A DNA stretch of 64,000 nt from assembly GCF_900109035.1 (NCBI RefSeq), contig NZ_FNYD01000008.1:186001-250000 (forward strand), written 5' to 3'. The DNA is from Cribrihabitans marinus. Its GTDB lineage: Bacteria; Pseudomonadota; Alphaproteobacteria; Rhodobacterales; Rhodobacteraceae. Position 1 is the stretch's first letter; every line of letters begins with the position of its first letter. A program made the position numbers and the translations under genes. Shown piece after piece: positions 36,213 through 46,212 of this stretch. A model generated the notes under the pieces. That model was not told the DNA's origin. It saw only the letters and a program-made list of their open reading frames with translations, and made no database searches.

Positions 36213-36748
36213 TGTGTATTCCAGCGGTCACACCACTGTTGACGGCCATCGGGGCGGGCGGCGCCGCCACTGCCACCGGGGCGGCGGCGGGTGCGGCGAC
36301 CATCGGATCGACATTGCAGACGATCGGCACGGTGGCCGGTCTCGTGGGCACGGTCGCCCAGGGCGTCAGCTCCTACAACGCGGCCAAGGATCAGATCGCC
36401 CAGATCGAGACCCAGAAACAGACCGAGATGCAGCTGAACTCGGTCGAGGAGCAGCGCGCGCGGCAGCAGTTCCGCAGCGGCATCGCCCAGCAGCGCGCCG
36501 ACCTGGTCGCGCGCGGCGTGTCGCTGGACAGCCCCACGGCCGTGTTCCTGGGCCAGACCGCCGCGCGTGAGATGACCTTCGAGGCGCAGGCGATCCGCCA
36601 GGGCGGCCTGGCCACGCAAACCGAGCTGACCGGCCAGCAGCGCGCTTTGCGCGCCCGGGGCAAGAACGCGCTGGTCAAGGGCGGCATCAGCGCCGCGGGT
36701 GGGCTCTTGCAGGCCGCGCCGGATCTCTGGCCGGAGCTTCTGAAATGA
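36212..36748 (+). CDS. Internal virion protein (gp14-like)
   Basis: 178 residues. The N-terminal 50 are Gly/Ala-rich and hydrophobic (LLTAIGAGGAATATGAAAGAATIGSTLQTIGTVAGLVGTVAQG). A long Gln-rich coiled coil (IETQKQTEMQLNSVEEQRARQQF) and KGGISAAGGLLQAAP follow. This matches the smallest ejection protein of T7-like virions, which inserts in the outer membrane at DNA entry. Confidence 0.65.
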   Translation: MCIPAVTPLLTAIGAGGAATATGAAAGAATIGSTLQTIGTVAGLVGTVAQGVSSYNAAKDQIAQIETQKQTEMQLNSVEEQRARQQFRSGIAQQRADLVARGVSLDSPTAVFLGQTAAREMTFEAQAIRQGGLATQTELTGQQRALRARGKNALVKGGISAAGGLLQAAPDLWPELLK

Positions 36749-38898
36749 CGCTGACCGTGCCCAGATCCAATCGCCGCCCGGGCCGAGCTGCGCGCCCCGG
36801 CCCGATGGTGGTTGACGAAACCGCAGGTGCCGTGGCCGATTTGGGCCAGACGATGCTGGCGGTTGGAACCGCCGTCGAAACGGACCGGCTCGATCGCGAG
36901 ATGCAGCGCCTGCAGGTCGACATGACCCGCGATCTGAACGATCTGCGCCTGCAGACCGAACAGATCGGCGATCCCGATGCGGCGGAAAGCGCGTGGACCT
37001 CGGGCGTCGAGCAGATCCGCGACAGCTATGCTTTGCCCGGTGAGGACGGGCGCCCGCGCCTCGACCCCAAGAACGCCGAGCGGTTCGGAATTGCCTTCGA
37101 CAGCCTGGCCAACCGCCACGCGTTTTCGCTCGGCCGCCGGACACTGGAGCTGCGGAATTCCCAGCGTCAGGCGAATTACCTGTCCTATGCCCATGCCGCC
37201 ACCCAGGCCTATGCCACGGGTGACGACCAGCTCCGCGAAGGAACGCTGGCGGACCTGGACGCGATGATCGACGCGGATGTCGCCGCCGGCCGGATCGACG
37301 CGGCCGAGGGCCAGAAGCGCAAGATGGCGTTCCGCGCCGATGGCGACAACGCACGCGCGATCCACATGATCAGCAGCGATCCGGCCGGCTTCCAGGAAGC
37401 CCGTGAACGCGGCGAGTTCACGGGGATGTCGGCCGATACGCTGGCCAGGTATGACGTTCAGGCCAAGAGCGCCCTGGAGCGGCAGCAGGCCGAGGCGGCG
37501 AAGGCCGAGGAAAAGGCGATTGAGGCCCGCGACAAGGCCATCGGCCAGCGTCTCGATGAAATCGGCGGCATTGCCGATGACGGGCGGGTCGCTGTCGACG
37601 AGACGTTCCTTGCCGATCCAGCCGTGAAGGCGCACCCTAAATACGCCGAAACCAAGGCCAAGATAGCCCTGCGCGAAGAGGGCTTCGAGGTTGCCCAACT
37701 GACCCCGGCCCAACTGCGCGCCCAGATCGAAACCGAGCGCAAGCGAAAGGTCACCCATGAGTGGGAAACCGCGCGCCTGCAGGTCCTTCAGGACGCGCTC
37801 GCGGCGCATGAAACCGGGTATTCGAAGGATCCGGTTGCCTATGCCCGGTCGGTGAACCGGGACGTTCCGGACCTGCCGGAATTCGATCCGGCCAATCCGG
37901 TGGAGTTTGGCCAGGCCGTCCAGCAGCGCGTCGAATTCGGAGAGCGCGAGCAGTTCCGCGGCTTCACGAACGCCCCGCGCTACTTCTCCAACGAAGAGCG
38001 CGAAGAGCTGCGTCAGCTTGCCTCGGCCGAGACCGACCCGGAAACCCGTGCCGCCCTGGCCGGTCAGCTGGCCATGTCGCTCAGCGGCGCCAGCCCGGAC
38101 ACGATCGAGGCGTTCGGCTTCGACCCGGTCTTCGTGCAGATGGGCGAATTGCAGGCCGCGACCGGCAACACCAGGCTGACCGCCGAGATCTCCAGGGGGC
38201 AGCAGGCGATTGCCTCGAAAACCGTTGTCATGCCCAGCCAGAAGGACCGGCAGGAGCCTGTCGTTGATCATCTCGAGCGCGTCTATTCCGGACAGAGTGA
38301 CGGCGCTGCCCGCCAGCAGCGGATCGTCGCTGCGGCGGATGCGCTCTATGCCGCCCGTGTCCAGGGGCAGGATGCCTCGGGCGACATCCAGACAGATGTC
38401 TACCGCCAGGCCTTGCACGAGGTCATGGGTGGCGTTGGCAGCTACGACAGCAATGAGGCCTTGGGTGGTATTCAGGACGTCAATGGCGTTCTGACACCGC
38501 TACCGGTCGGCATCGGCCGCAAGGACATCAGTACGGCCATCATGCAGTTGCGCCGTGATCTGACCGGTGTTCGCAGCCCGGCCTATCCCGACGCGATGGA
38601 GAAATCCCGGATCATCGCCGGCGGAACCGGAATGACAGTTCGGCCAATCACCTACCTGACGTCGGCGGAGGCGCAGGCCCGTGCCGATGCCATCCTGCAG
38701 GGCGCATCTGTCACCGGCGGCAGCCCGGGCATCAATGGTGAGCCGCTCGATGCGTCGGAGCTGGGCGACTACGAGCTGCTGCCGGCCGGCGGGGACACCT
38801 ATGCCCTGGCCGTCAACGGTGTTCCGGTCATGGACCTGGCATCGGGCAATTTGTGGCGCTTCGATCTGCGCAAGCTGGTCGGGGAGTACGGCCAATGA
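36745..38898 (+). CDS. Internal virion protein (gp15-like)
   Basis: A 717-residue helical protein in the second ejection-protein position, with many Ala-, Glu- and Arg-rich helices (ARDKAIGQRLDEIGGIADDGRVAVDETF). T7 gp15-type proteins of similar length form the periplasmic tunnel for DNA. It overlaps both neighbours by 4 bp. There are no catalytic motifs. The call depends on order, length and helical composition. Confidence 0.6.
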   Translation: MTLTVPRSNRRPGRAARPGPMVVDETAGAVADLGQTMLAVGTAVETDRLDREMQRLQVDMTRDLNDLRLQTEQIGDPDAAESAWTSGVEQIRDSYALPGEDGRPRLDPKNAERFGIAFDSLANRHAFSLGRRTLELRNSQRQANYLSYAHAATQAYATGDDQLREGTLADLDAMIDADVAAGRIDAAEGQKRKMAFRADGDNARAIHMISSDPAGFQEARERGEFTGMSADTLARYDVQAKSALERQQAEAAKAEEKAIEARDKAIGQRLDEIGGIADDGRVAVDETFLADPAVKAHPKYAETKAKIALREEGFEVAQLTPAQLRAQIETERKRKVTHEWETARLQVLQDALAAHETGYSKDPVAYARSVNRDVPDLPEFDPANPVEFGQAVQQRVEFGEREQFRGFTNAPRYFSNEEREELRQLASAETDPETRAALAGQLAMSLSGASPDTIEAFGFDPVFVQMGELQAATGNTRLTAEISRGQQAIASKTVVMPSQKDRQEPVVDHLERVYSGQSDGAARQQRIVAAADALYAARVQGQDASGDIQTDVYRQALHEVMGGVGSYDSNEALGGIQDVNGVLTPLPVGIGRKDISTAIMQLRRDLTGVRSPAYPDAMEKSRIIAGGTGMTVRPITYLTSAEAQARADAILQGASVTGGSPGINGEPLDASELGDYELLPAGGDTYALAVNGVPVMDLASGNLWRFDLRKLVGEYGQ

Positions 38899-41720
38899 GC
38901 TTTGCGATTTCCGAACGCAGCGACGACGAGATCCTGGCGGGGGGCGAATTCAAGGCCGGCCCGGCGCCGAGCTTCGGCGAAACCATCCGGGCCCAGGCCG
39001 AAGAAACCCGGATCCTGAAGGATCTGAATGGCCGCTCCTCCCGTGTCGAGCAGGAATATGTGGACGAGCTGAAAACGCTCCTGGGGCCGCACCAGCTGTC
39101 TCGGCCGCCGGATCCACGGCAGACCCCGCTCGAGGCGCGACATGACTGGCTCTTCTCGGACATTCGCCGCGCCCAGTCCCAGGATCCCGAGCGGTTCACC
39201 CACCTGCCGACCTCCGTCGAGGAGTTCGATGCCGAGGTGATCTCGCGCCGGCAGGCGGAATTGGCCGATGCCCGGGACATTCTCGCCAGATCCGACAGCT
39301 GGTCGGCCGAGCTGGTGGGCGACCTCTGGGCCGAGATCACCACGCCGCAAAGCGCCATGATGCTACTGGGCGGCGCCAGTGCGGGTGCCCGCGTTCTGAC
39401 CACCATGGCGATCGAGGGCGGTGTTGCCGCGCTGGACGAGGCGCGCACGCTGCCCACGCAATTCGACGTTGCCGAGGACCTGGACCAGCCGGCACCGCGC
39501 GCTGGCCTGCAAGTCGGCGTCGCGGCCCTGACCGGCGCCGGGCTCGGCGGCCTGATCGCCGGCGGCGCCCGGTTGTTGCAATACGGCAGCGCCAAGGCCC
39601 GTGCCACCGGCGACCAGCGCCCGCCCGACGCTCGCCCCGCCGAATTCGAGGCCTCCGTCGAAGCCGAGCGCGAGCGCCTCGAGCGCGGAGATCGACCCGC
39701 CGATGAGCCGGATGTTCCGCTCCGCCTTTCGGATTTCGATTTCGGGGCGGGTGGCAACGCCTCGCCGCAGACCAACCGCGTGGGTTACGTCTATGGCCGC
39801 CTGATCGAACGCGGAATGGAGCCGCATATCGCGGCCGGGTTCGTCGGCAACTTCATGGTCGAGAGCGGCGTCGGTCTCAACCCGCAAGCCATCGGCGATG
39901 GCGGGTCGGCCCTGGGGATTGCCCAGTGGAACGACCGACGCCCCGCGCTGATTGCGTTTGCCCAGGCGCGCGGGAAGCCGCCCACCGATCTCGATGTGCA
40001 GATCGAGTTCCTGTTTCACGAACTGGCAACGACCGAAGCGCGCGCCGGCCAGCGGATCTTCCAGGCGCAGACGGCGCAGGAGGCGGCCCGCCTGGTGTCG
40101 GATCTCTACGAGCGCCCCGGCATTCCGCATATGCCCCGCCGGCTGTCACATGCCGCGGCGGTAATGGCGCAGTACCAATCCGGATCCGTGCCGAAATGGG
40201 ATGGCGCCATGCCAGCCGTGCAGACGGGCGGATCCGGCTTCACCGGCTACAACTCTTCGCGGCCCTACACCGGCAGCGGCCAGGTCATCGCCGGCGACGA
40301 CATCCGCGTCGACGTCGAGTACGAGGTGGTCGACATCTCCGCGCTCCGCCAGGCAACCGGAGATCTCCAGCCCCGCGATCGCGGCCGCGGCGCCTCCGAT
40401 GTCTGGGTCTCGGATACCGCGGCCCGGCTGGACCCGGCACAGCTCCTCGACAGCCCCTGGGCGGATCGGGGTGCCCCGCTGGTTGGACCCGACAACATCA
40501 TCGAAAGTGGCAATGGCCGGGTTCGCGCGATCGAGCGCGCCTATGACCAGGTGCCCGATCGGGCCGATGCCTATCGCCAGGCGATCGAGCAACGCACCGG
40601 CCGGCCGATCCCGCCGGAGATCGAGCGACCGGTTATGATCGCCCGCCGAACCTCCGACCTCAGCGCGGCCGAGCGCCGCCGGATGGTCGTCGATGCACAG
40701 GACAGCGGCGTGGCGCGCATGAACGCGACCGAGCGGGCCCAGATCGGCCAGCGCGCGCTCAACGCCGACCTGCTGGCCTCCTATCGCTCGGGTGCAAAAC
40801 TGACCGGGGCGGAAAACCGGGATTTCGCCCGGGCCTTTGCCGGCGCGTTTCCGCGATCCGAGCGCAACGCCTTCGTCACCGATGGCGGCCGGCTGTCGAT
40901 CGACGGTATCCGGCAGATCCAGGACAGCCTGTTCGCGCGCGCCTGGGATGCGCCCGACATCGTGGCGCGCGCCGTCGAGGCGGAGCCCGGCGAACTGAAG
41001 ACGTTGATCGATGCCATGGCGGATGCCGCGCCGGAAGTCGCCCGTCTGCGTGCCGACATCGAGGCGGGCCTGGTGCGTCCGGAGATGGACATCACAGGCT
41101 TCATCCTCGAGGCGGCCCGGCTGATCATGCAGGCGCGCGACCTGGCCGGCCGGGGCGGCAAGGCGGCCGAGATCCTCGAGGAGCTGCTGGCCGACGAGGA
41201 TCTGCTTCTGGGTTCCCTGGCGCCGCTCACAAGGGCACTGGTGCGCAAGTTCATGCCCAGGGGGCGCCAGGCCCCGGCCGACAAGATCGCCCGCTTCCTG
41301 AAGGACTATGCCGAAGAGGCCCGCAAGGCGGGGCGCACCGGCGACGCGCTGGATCCGGTCGGGCCGCTCGATGTGCTCAAACGCATGGATCCCGAGGCTT
41401 TCGGCGACCTGGATCAGATCGGGGCCGTTCGGGCCCTCGATGTCGAGCCGGCGCCGGTCGACACTTCGGTCTTACCCGAGACCGCGTTTGCCGATGGCGC
41501 GTCGTCGCCGGACGCCCAGGCCGCGGACGCCCTGGTCCGCGAAAGCTTCGACGAGCCGTCGGAGGAGCTGCGCGATGCCGTGGCCGAGCTCCGATCCGGC
41601 GACGCAGACCTCGACCAGCTGCCGGACGGCACGACCTTCGACGACATCCTGTCCGATCTCGACGCCGACGAGACGCTCGACACCGTGATCGACCTCTGCA
41701 CCGTGAAAGGAGCGGCGTAA
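38895..41720 (+). CDS. Ejection protein with tail-lysozyme and ParB-like domains
   Basis: 941 residues. Residues about 292-428 (VGYVYGRLIERGMEPHIAAGFVGNFMVESGVGLNPQA, then ALGIAQWNDRR) match the phage tail lysozyme domain, with catalytic Glu near 323. Residues about 470-590 contain a ParB-like motif (PDNIIESGNGRVRAIERAYD) as in the DdrB-ParB domain. The rest is helical. It is probably injected to open the peptidoglycan, and the ParB part may act on host nucleotides or DNA. Confidence 0.7.
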   Translation: MSFAISERSDDEILAGGEFKAGPAPSFGETIRAQAEETRILKDLNGRSSRVEQEYVDELKTLLGPHQLSRPPDPRQTPLEARHDWLFSDIRRAQSQDPERFTHLPTSVEEFDAEVISRRQAELADARDILARSDSWSAELVGDLWAEITTPQSAMMLLGGASAGARVLTTMAIEGGVAALDEARTLPTQFDVAEDLDQPAPRAGLQVGVAALTGAGLGGLIAGGARLLQYGSAKARATGDQRPPDARPAEFEASVEAERERLERGDRPADEPDVPLRLSDFDFGAGGNASPQTNRVGYVYGRLIERGMEPHIAAGFVGNFMVESGVGLNPQAIGDGGSALGIAQWNDRRPALIAFAQARGKPPTDLDVQIEFLFHELATTEARAGQRIFQAQTAQEAARLVSDLYERPGIPHMPRRLSHAAAVMAQYQSGSVPKWDGAMPAVQTGGSGFTGYNSSRPYTGSGQVIAGDDIRVDVEYEVVDISALRQATGDLQPRDRGRGASDVWVSDTAARLDPAQLLDSPWADRGAPLVGPDNIIESGNGRVRAIERAYDQVPDRADAYRQAIEQRTGRPIPPEIERPVMIARRTSDLSAAERRRMVVDAQDSGVARMNATERAQIGQRALNADLLASYRSGAKLTGAENRDFARAFAGAFPRSERNAFVTDGGRLSIDGIRQIQDSLFARAWDAPDIVARAVEAEPGELKTLIDAMADAAPEVARLRADIEAGLVRPEMDITGFILEAARLIMQARDLAGRGGKAAEILEELLADEDLLLGSLAPLTRALVRKFMPRGRQAPADKIARFLKDYAEEARKAGRTGDALDPVGPLDVLKRMDPEAFGDLDQIGAVRALDVEPAPVDTSVLPETAFADGASSPDAQAADALVRESFDEPSEELRDAVAELRSGDADLDQLPDGTTFDDILSDLDADETLDTVIDLCTVKGAA

Positions 41721-44215
41721 TGGCCAACCTGCACGATTGCCTGCAACGGGCCGTTGACGCCGGCGAGCTGGACCAGATCCGCGCCGACGAGGCCAAATCC
41801 GAATTCGATCAGCTGGTGGAACGGTACGGTCAGGCGATGCCGTTCCACCAGGCTGAGGCGACCGCCGCGCTTCATCTGAAAGAGGCAACCCAGAAAGCGC
41901 GGCGGTCGCGCAGGCATGCGGTCCTGAACCAGCTGCAGAGCATGGTCCGCCTGCGCCACATGGTGCAGACGGCCGACGATCCGGCGCTGGCTTTGCGCAG
42001 CATGATCGAGCGTATCGAGGGCGGCGGCTTCAAGGGCGAAAGCGTCCAGTCGCTTTCCGAGGCCTATATCCGCTCGGTCAATGCGGGCCTGAACGATGTT
42101 CTTCCCGAAGTGCGGCGCAACCTGATCGGCAACAACCGAAAGCCCGCCCTGCTTCGAGACATCGTGCGCGAGCTGCACGGGGACGCCAGCGGCAGCGAGA
42201 TGGCGGCCGCCCTGGCCGAAAAGGTGCGGCACCAGCAGAAGCGCATGCGCCAGATGTTCAACGCCCACGGTGGCGACATCGGCGAGATCGACGACTACGG
42301 ACTGGCCCACAGTCACGACGCCGTCCGCCTGCGCAAGGCCGGTTTCGAGGCCTGGGCGGAAAAAGCCGCACCGCTGCTGGATTGGCACCGCATGATCGAC
42401 AAGCGCAGCGATCAGCCCTTCGCCGCGGCACCAGGTCAGCGCCCGGATCCCGTGCGGGAGCGGGAACACCTCGCGCAGCTCTACGAGAATATCGTCACCG
42501 AGGGCTGGAACACGCGCGAGCCGAGCATGGCGATGGGCGGCAAGGCGCTCTACAACCGACGCGCCGACCCGCGGCACATGCATTTCCGCAACGGTTCGGC
42601 CTGGATGGAGTATAACGAGGCCTTCGGCCGGTCGGATCCGTTCACGGCGATGATCGGGCAGCTGCACGGGATGGCCCGGGACGTGGCGATGATGCGCGTG
42701 CTGGGGCCGAACCCGAAACTGGGCCTGGAATACGCCACGCAGGTCGCCAAGAAACGCGCGATCTCGGCTCAGGATTTCGACCTGGGCGGTCGCGTGGACA
42801 AGGCCGGCAAGCTGGCGCAGACCATGCTCGGCCATATCGACGGCTCCGCCAACGAAGTCTATTCCGAGGGCTGGGCCCGGTTCTTCTCGAGCACGCGCCA
42901 GGTCCTGACATCGATCCAGCTCGGCTCGGCCGCGCTGTCGGCGGTCACCGACCTGCAGACCATGCGCGTGGCGAGCTCCGCGATGGGCTTGAACCCCAAC
43001 AACGTGATGGCCCGCCAGGTGCAGCTGCTGGCCTCGAGCGCCACGCGCGAGACGGCCCGACGCATGGGCTATGTCGCCGACACCCTGGCCCAGGCCGGCA
43101 GCGCGGCGGCGCGCTATACCGGCGAGATCGTCTCCGGCGAATTTGCCGAGCGTCTGACCGGGTTCACCATGCGCGCCTCCGGCCTTGCGCACTGGACCGA
43201 CGTGAACCGCATTGCCTTCCAAATGGAATTCGCCGGCTACATGGCCGAGAACGCGGCGCGCGGTTTCGATCAGATCGAGCCCCCCCTGCGCCGCCTTTTC
43301 GAGGAGCGCGGCATCACCGCGCGCGACTGGGACCTGCTACGGGCGCCGGACACCCTGTTCAACACCGACACCGGCGCCGATTTCCTGTCGCCCTTCCACT
43401 GGCTCGAGCACCAGTCGTCTCTGCCCCGGGCCGAGGCGGAGGGTCTCGCCATGCGCCTGCAGATGGCGATCGAGGAGCAGATGGAGTTTGCCGTGCCTTC
43501 GGCGACAGTCGAGGGCCGGGCGCGGATGATCGGCAGCTCGGAGGCCGGAACCTTCTTTGGAGAATTGCTGCGCTCGACGGCGATGTACAAGAGCTTCTCC
43601 GTATCCCTGACGCTCAACCAGTATCGCCGGTTCATGGCCCTGCCATCGCCGATGTCGCGCGCGGTCTATGCCGCGCGGATGATCACCGGCCTGACGATCC
43701 TGGGCGGCGTGGCGGTCCAGCTGAAGGAGTTGTCAAAGGGCAACGATCCGCGCCCCATGGACAACATGAAGTTCTGGGCGGCCGCTGGCTTCCAGGGCGG
43801 CGGCCTGGGCATTTTCGGTGACTTCTTCGCCTCGGAAACCAGCCGCGCCGGGGGTGGCCTTGCGGAAACGCTGGCTGGTCCTGTCGCCGGCCTGGCGGGC
43901 GACATCATCCGTCCGATATCCTCGAACGTGGTCCGGGCGGCCGAAGGCAAGGATCTCTTGCTCGGCCGGGATGCCGCCAACTTCATCCGCTACAACACAC
44001 CGGTCGCCTCCAGTCTCTGGTATGGCCGGGTCGCCTTCGACCGTATCGTGGCCGACCAGGTCCAGTCCTTCCTCGATCCCGAAGCCGATGCGGTCTGGCG
44101 CCGCCAGATGCGCCGGCGCGAGCGCGAATACGGCACCCGCACCTTCTGGCCGCGCGGCGAGCCGGTGCCGGAGCGCGGCCCCGATATTTCCAACGCCCTG
44201 GGAGGATCCCGATGA
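41720..44215 (+). CDS. Large internal virion protein (gp16-position)
   Basis: An 831-residue protein, the last of the ejection block. It is mostly helical with a hydrophobic centre near residues 650-680 (YAARMITGLTILGGVAVQL) that may insert in a membrane. No enzymatic motif was recognised; lysozyme activity resides in the preceding gene. It overlaps neighbours by one and four bases. Confidence 0.55.
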   Translation: MANLHDCLQRAVDAGELDQIRADEAKSEFDQLVERYGQAMPFHQAEATAALHLKEATQKARRSRRHAVLNQLQSMVRLRHMVQTADDPALALRSMIERIEGGGFKGESVQSLSEAYIRSVNAGLNDVLPEVRRNLIGNNRKPALLRDIVRELHGDASGSEMAAALAEKVRHQQKRMRQMFNAHGGDIGEIDDYGLAHSHDAVRLRKAGFEAWAEKAAPLLDWHRMIDKRSDQPFAAAPGQRPDPVREREHLAQLYENIVTEGWNTREPSMAMGGKALYNRRADPRHMHFRNGSAWMEYNEAFGRSDPFTAMIGQLHGMARDVAMMRVLGPNPKLGLEYATQVAKKRAISAQDFDLGGRVDKAGKLAQTMLGHIDGSANEVYSEGWARFFSSTRQVLTSIQLGSAALSAVTDLQTMRVASSAMGLNPNNVMARQVQLLASSATRETARRMGYVADTLAQAGSAAARYTGEIVSGEFAERLTGFTMRASGLAHWTDVNRIAFQMEFAGYMAENAARGFDQIEPPLRRLFEERGITARDWDLLRAPDTLFNTDTGADFLSPFHWLEHQSSLPRAEAEGLAMRLQMAIEEQMEFAVPSATVEGRARMIGSSEAGTFFGELLRSTAMYKSFSVSLTLNQYRRFMALPSPMSRAVYAARMITGLTILGGVAVQLKELSKGNDPRPMDNMKFWAAAGFQGGGLGIFGDFFASETSRAGGGLAETLAGPVAGLAGDIIRPISSNVVRAAEGKDLLLGRDAANFIRYNTPVASSLWYGRVAFDRIVADQVQSFLDPEADAVWRRQMRRREREYGTRTFWPRGEPVPERGPDISNALGGSR

Positions 44216-45912
44216 CCACCGAGGCCTTCACCGAAGCCACTCCGTTCACGATCTCGGGCACCGGGCCATACGCGATCGGCCACGCCTACAAGGCCGGCGC
44301 GATCACCGCCACGGTCGAGCAGGCGGACGGGACCATCGTGACGCTGGCCGACCCCGCCGATTACACCGTGTCGCCGGCCGCCGGCGAGAATGGCGATGTC
44401 ACCCTGTCATCCGCGGCCGCGACGACCCATGACGGGCTGACGCTGCGGATCATCCGTCGGACGGATATCGAGCAGGGCTTTGCAGGCCAGACCGCCCGGG
44501 AAACTGGTTTGGAGGACAGCATCGACCGGCTGGCCATGGGCCTGCAGGAGGTCGAGAAACAGGCCTATCGCGGCCTTCGGACAGAAACCGGCGAAGTAGT
44601 GCCCTATTCACCCACCGATGGGTATATTCCGAAATGGGACGCGGCGCGCGGTGGGTTTGTCGACGGGCCCAGCATCGGCGAAATCGAGAACGCCGCCGGG
44701 TTTGCGGCAATCGCCCAGGCCGCTGCGGACAGCATCGCCGCGCAGGCCGCCGTTGACGCCTTCGGGGCCGAAGGTGACGGGGTCACGGATGATACTGCGG
44801 CATTCCAGGCGACTATCGATTTCCTGCCGGCTTCTGGCGGGATCATAGAAATCGGGCAGAAGGATTATGCCGTCACGACCGCCAGCCTAAATATCGGATC
44901 AAAGCACATCTTCTGGCGTGGCAACGGGACGATCAACGGAGGCACGCAGCTGTCGGTCTTGCCCGGTGTCTCCATCAGCTATCACTCGGCCGCCAATCAG
45001 ATCCTCTACAACCACAACGATGACAATGGCGATCTCGATCCGGTGGTGCGAATTCGCCGGGATGCGACCTATACCGGTAGCGGCTCGGCGATCGGCACGG
45101 GCTTTCGAATTGAGCACATTGTTGGATCGTCAGCCAACTTCTTCGAATTCGGCCAGGTGATCGACTTCTCTACCGACAGCGACGACAGCGGGGCCGAGCA
45201 GGGCGGTCTGTATGTACGGGCGATCAAGAATGCTGCCTCAGAAACGAAGATGTGGGGCATCGCCTATTCGGTAATCAACCGTTCGACGGTCGACGCCTCG
45301 ATGGTTGGGGCGGAGTTCAATGTTCGTGCCCTGGGGGACCACACGGATGCTGGAGACCCCCGGTTCGGAACAGGCGCCCGCTACAACCTCGATGTCATTT
45401 GTTCGACCGCCGATGATCTCGCCGCGACAGATCGGGCGACCTTCGATGCTGGGATCAACATCATCGCGAATGGCGGGTCCAAGGCGGCAACCGTCCGACA
45501 CGGGATCCGGCTGCAGGACGAAACCGATGGTGTGATCGAAACGGGCATCCATCTCGATTTGAACAACGCCGACATCGGCATCCAGATTGGCGGCGCCTAT
45601 TCCGGGGATGCGATCAATATCGGCGGGTCCTGCGCCTACGGCATCGACCTCGCGTCCGGCTCCTATTCCGCGCAGGCTGTCCGAGTTGGCGATAACAAGC
45701 GGATCGCCTTCAACAACTCGGCCACGGTGCGGCTTGGATGGGACACTGCCAACCTGGCGCTGCAAGTGACAGCGGGTGCCAACGTCCTGCTTGCGGCGAA
45801 GGATGCGACCGACGCCATCCAGCTGCGCGTCGGCGGTTCACTCAAACAGGCAAGCCAGGGTGCCGTTGATAGCGGTGGCTCCGGGTTCCGTGTTCTCAGG
45901 GTTCCGAACTGA
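44212..45912 (+). CDS. Tail fibre / tailspike
   Basis: 566 residues. The N-terminus (TEAFTEATPFTISGTGPYAIGHAYKAGAITATV..., then LRIIRRTDIEQGF and GLQEVEKQAYRG) is the T7-fibre-like dock used by many podoviruses. After a coiled segment, VDAFGAEGDGVTDDTAAFQATIDFLPASGGIIEI opens a right-handed beta-helix as in pectate-lyase-like spikes, so it may cleave or bind surface polysaccharide. The beta-helix opening resembles that of the unlinked host protein at 1807. Confidence 0.8.
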   Translation: MTTEAFTEATPFTISGTGPYAIGHAYKAGAITATVEQADGTIVTLADPADYTVSPAAGENGDVTLSSAAATTHDGLTLRIIRRTDIEQGFAGQTARETGLEDSIDRLAMGLQEVEKQAYRGLRTETGEVVPYSPTDGYIPKWDAARGGFVDGPSIGEIENAAGFAAIAQAAADSIAAQAAVDAFGAEGDGVTDDTAAFQATIDFLPASGGIIEIGQKDYAVTTASLNIGSKHIFWRGNGTINGGTQLSVLPGVSISYHSAANQILYNHNDDNGDLDPVVRIRRDATYTGSGSAIGTGFRIEHIVGSSANFFEFGQVIDFSTDSDDSGAEQGGLYVRAIKNAASETKMWGIAYSVINRSTVDASMVGAEFNVRALGDHTDAGDPRFGTGARYNLDVICSTADDLAATDRATFDAGINIIANGGSKAATVRHGIRLQDETDGVIETGIHLDLNNADIGIQIGGAYSGDAINIGGSCAYGIDLASGSYSAQAVRVGDNKRIAFNNSATVRLGWDTANLALQVTAGANVLLAAKDATDAIQLRVGGSLKQASQGAVDSGGSGFRVLRVPN

Positions 45913-45923
45913 ATGGAGATGTT

Positions 45924-46211
45924 ATGAAGATCGATTTTTCCCGGACCATGACCGATTTCGAAGGTCAGCCCGTACAGAACGGCCAACAGCCTCTGACCCT
46001 GGGTGTTGTCGCGGCGCGCGCCTTGAACGCAACCGGCGATCCGCGCAGCTCGCCGGACGATGCATTGGCCCGGGGTATGCTGGCCTTCAAGGTCTATGGC
46101 CAGACCGAAGCCGACGTTACACCCGAGGATCTGGCGCTGATCCGCAAGATGCTTCCGGTGGCCTGGGCGCCCATGATCGTGGCCCAGGCGCACGAGATGC
46201 TGGGCGGGTGA
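45924..46211 (+). CDS. Hypothetical late protein
   Basis: A 95-residue protein (MKIDFSRTMTDFEGQPV then LTLGVVAARALNATGDP) with alternating strands and helices. Similar small proteins follow fibre genes in several podoviruses, but the role is unknown. It ends one base before the next gene starts. Confidence 0.5.
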   Translation: MKIDFSRTMTDFEGQPVQNGQQPLTLGVVAARALNATGDPRSSPDDALARGMLAFKVYGQTEADVTPEDLALIRKMLPVAWAPMIVAQAHEMLGG

Positions 46212-46212
46212 G

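Noticed and set aside
44212-45912. Recombination between the host beta-helix gene (1807) and the phage spike
   Set aside because: Both share only the general pectate-lyase opening motif; the surrounding sequences are not alike.
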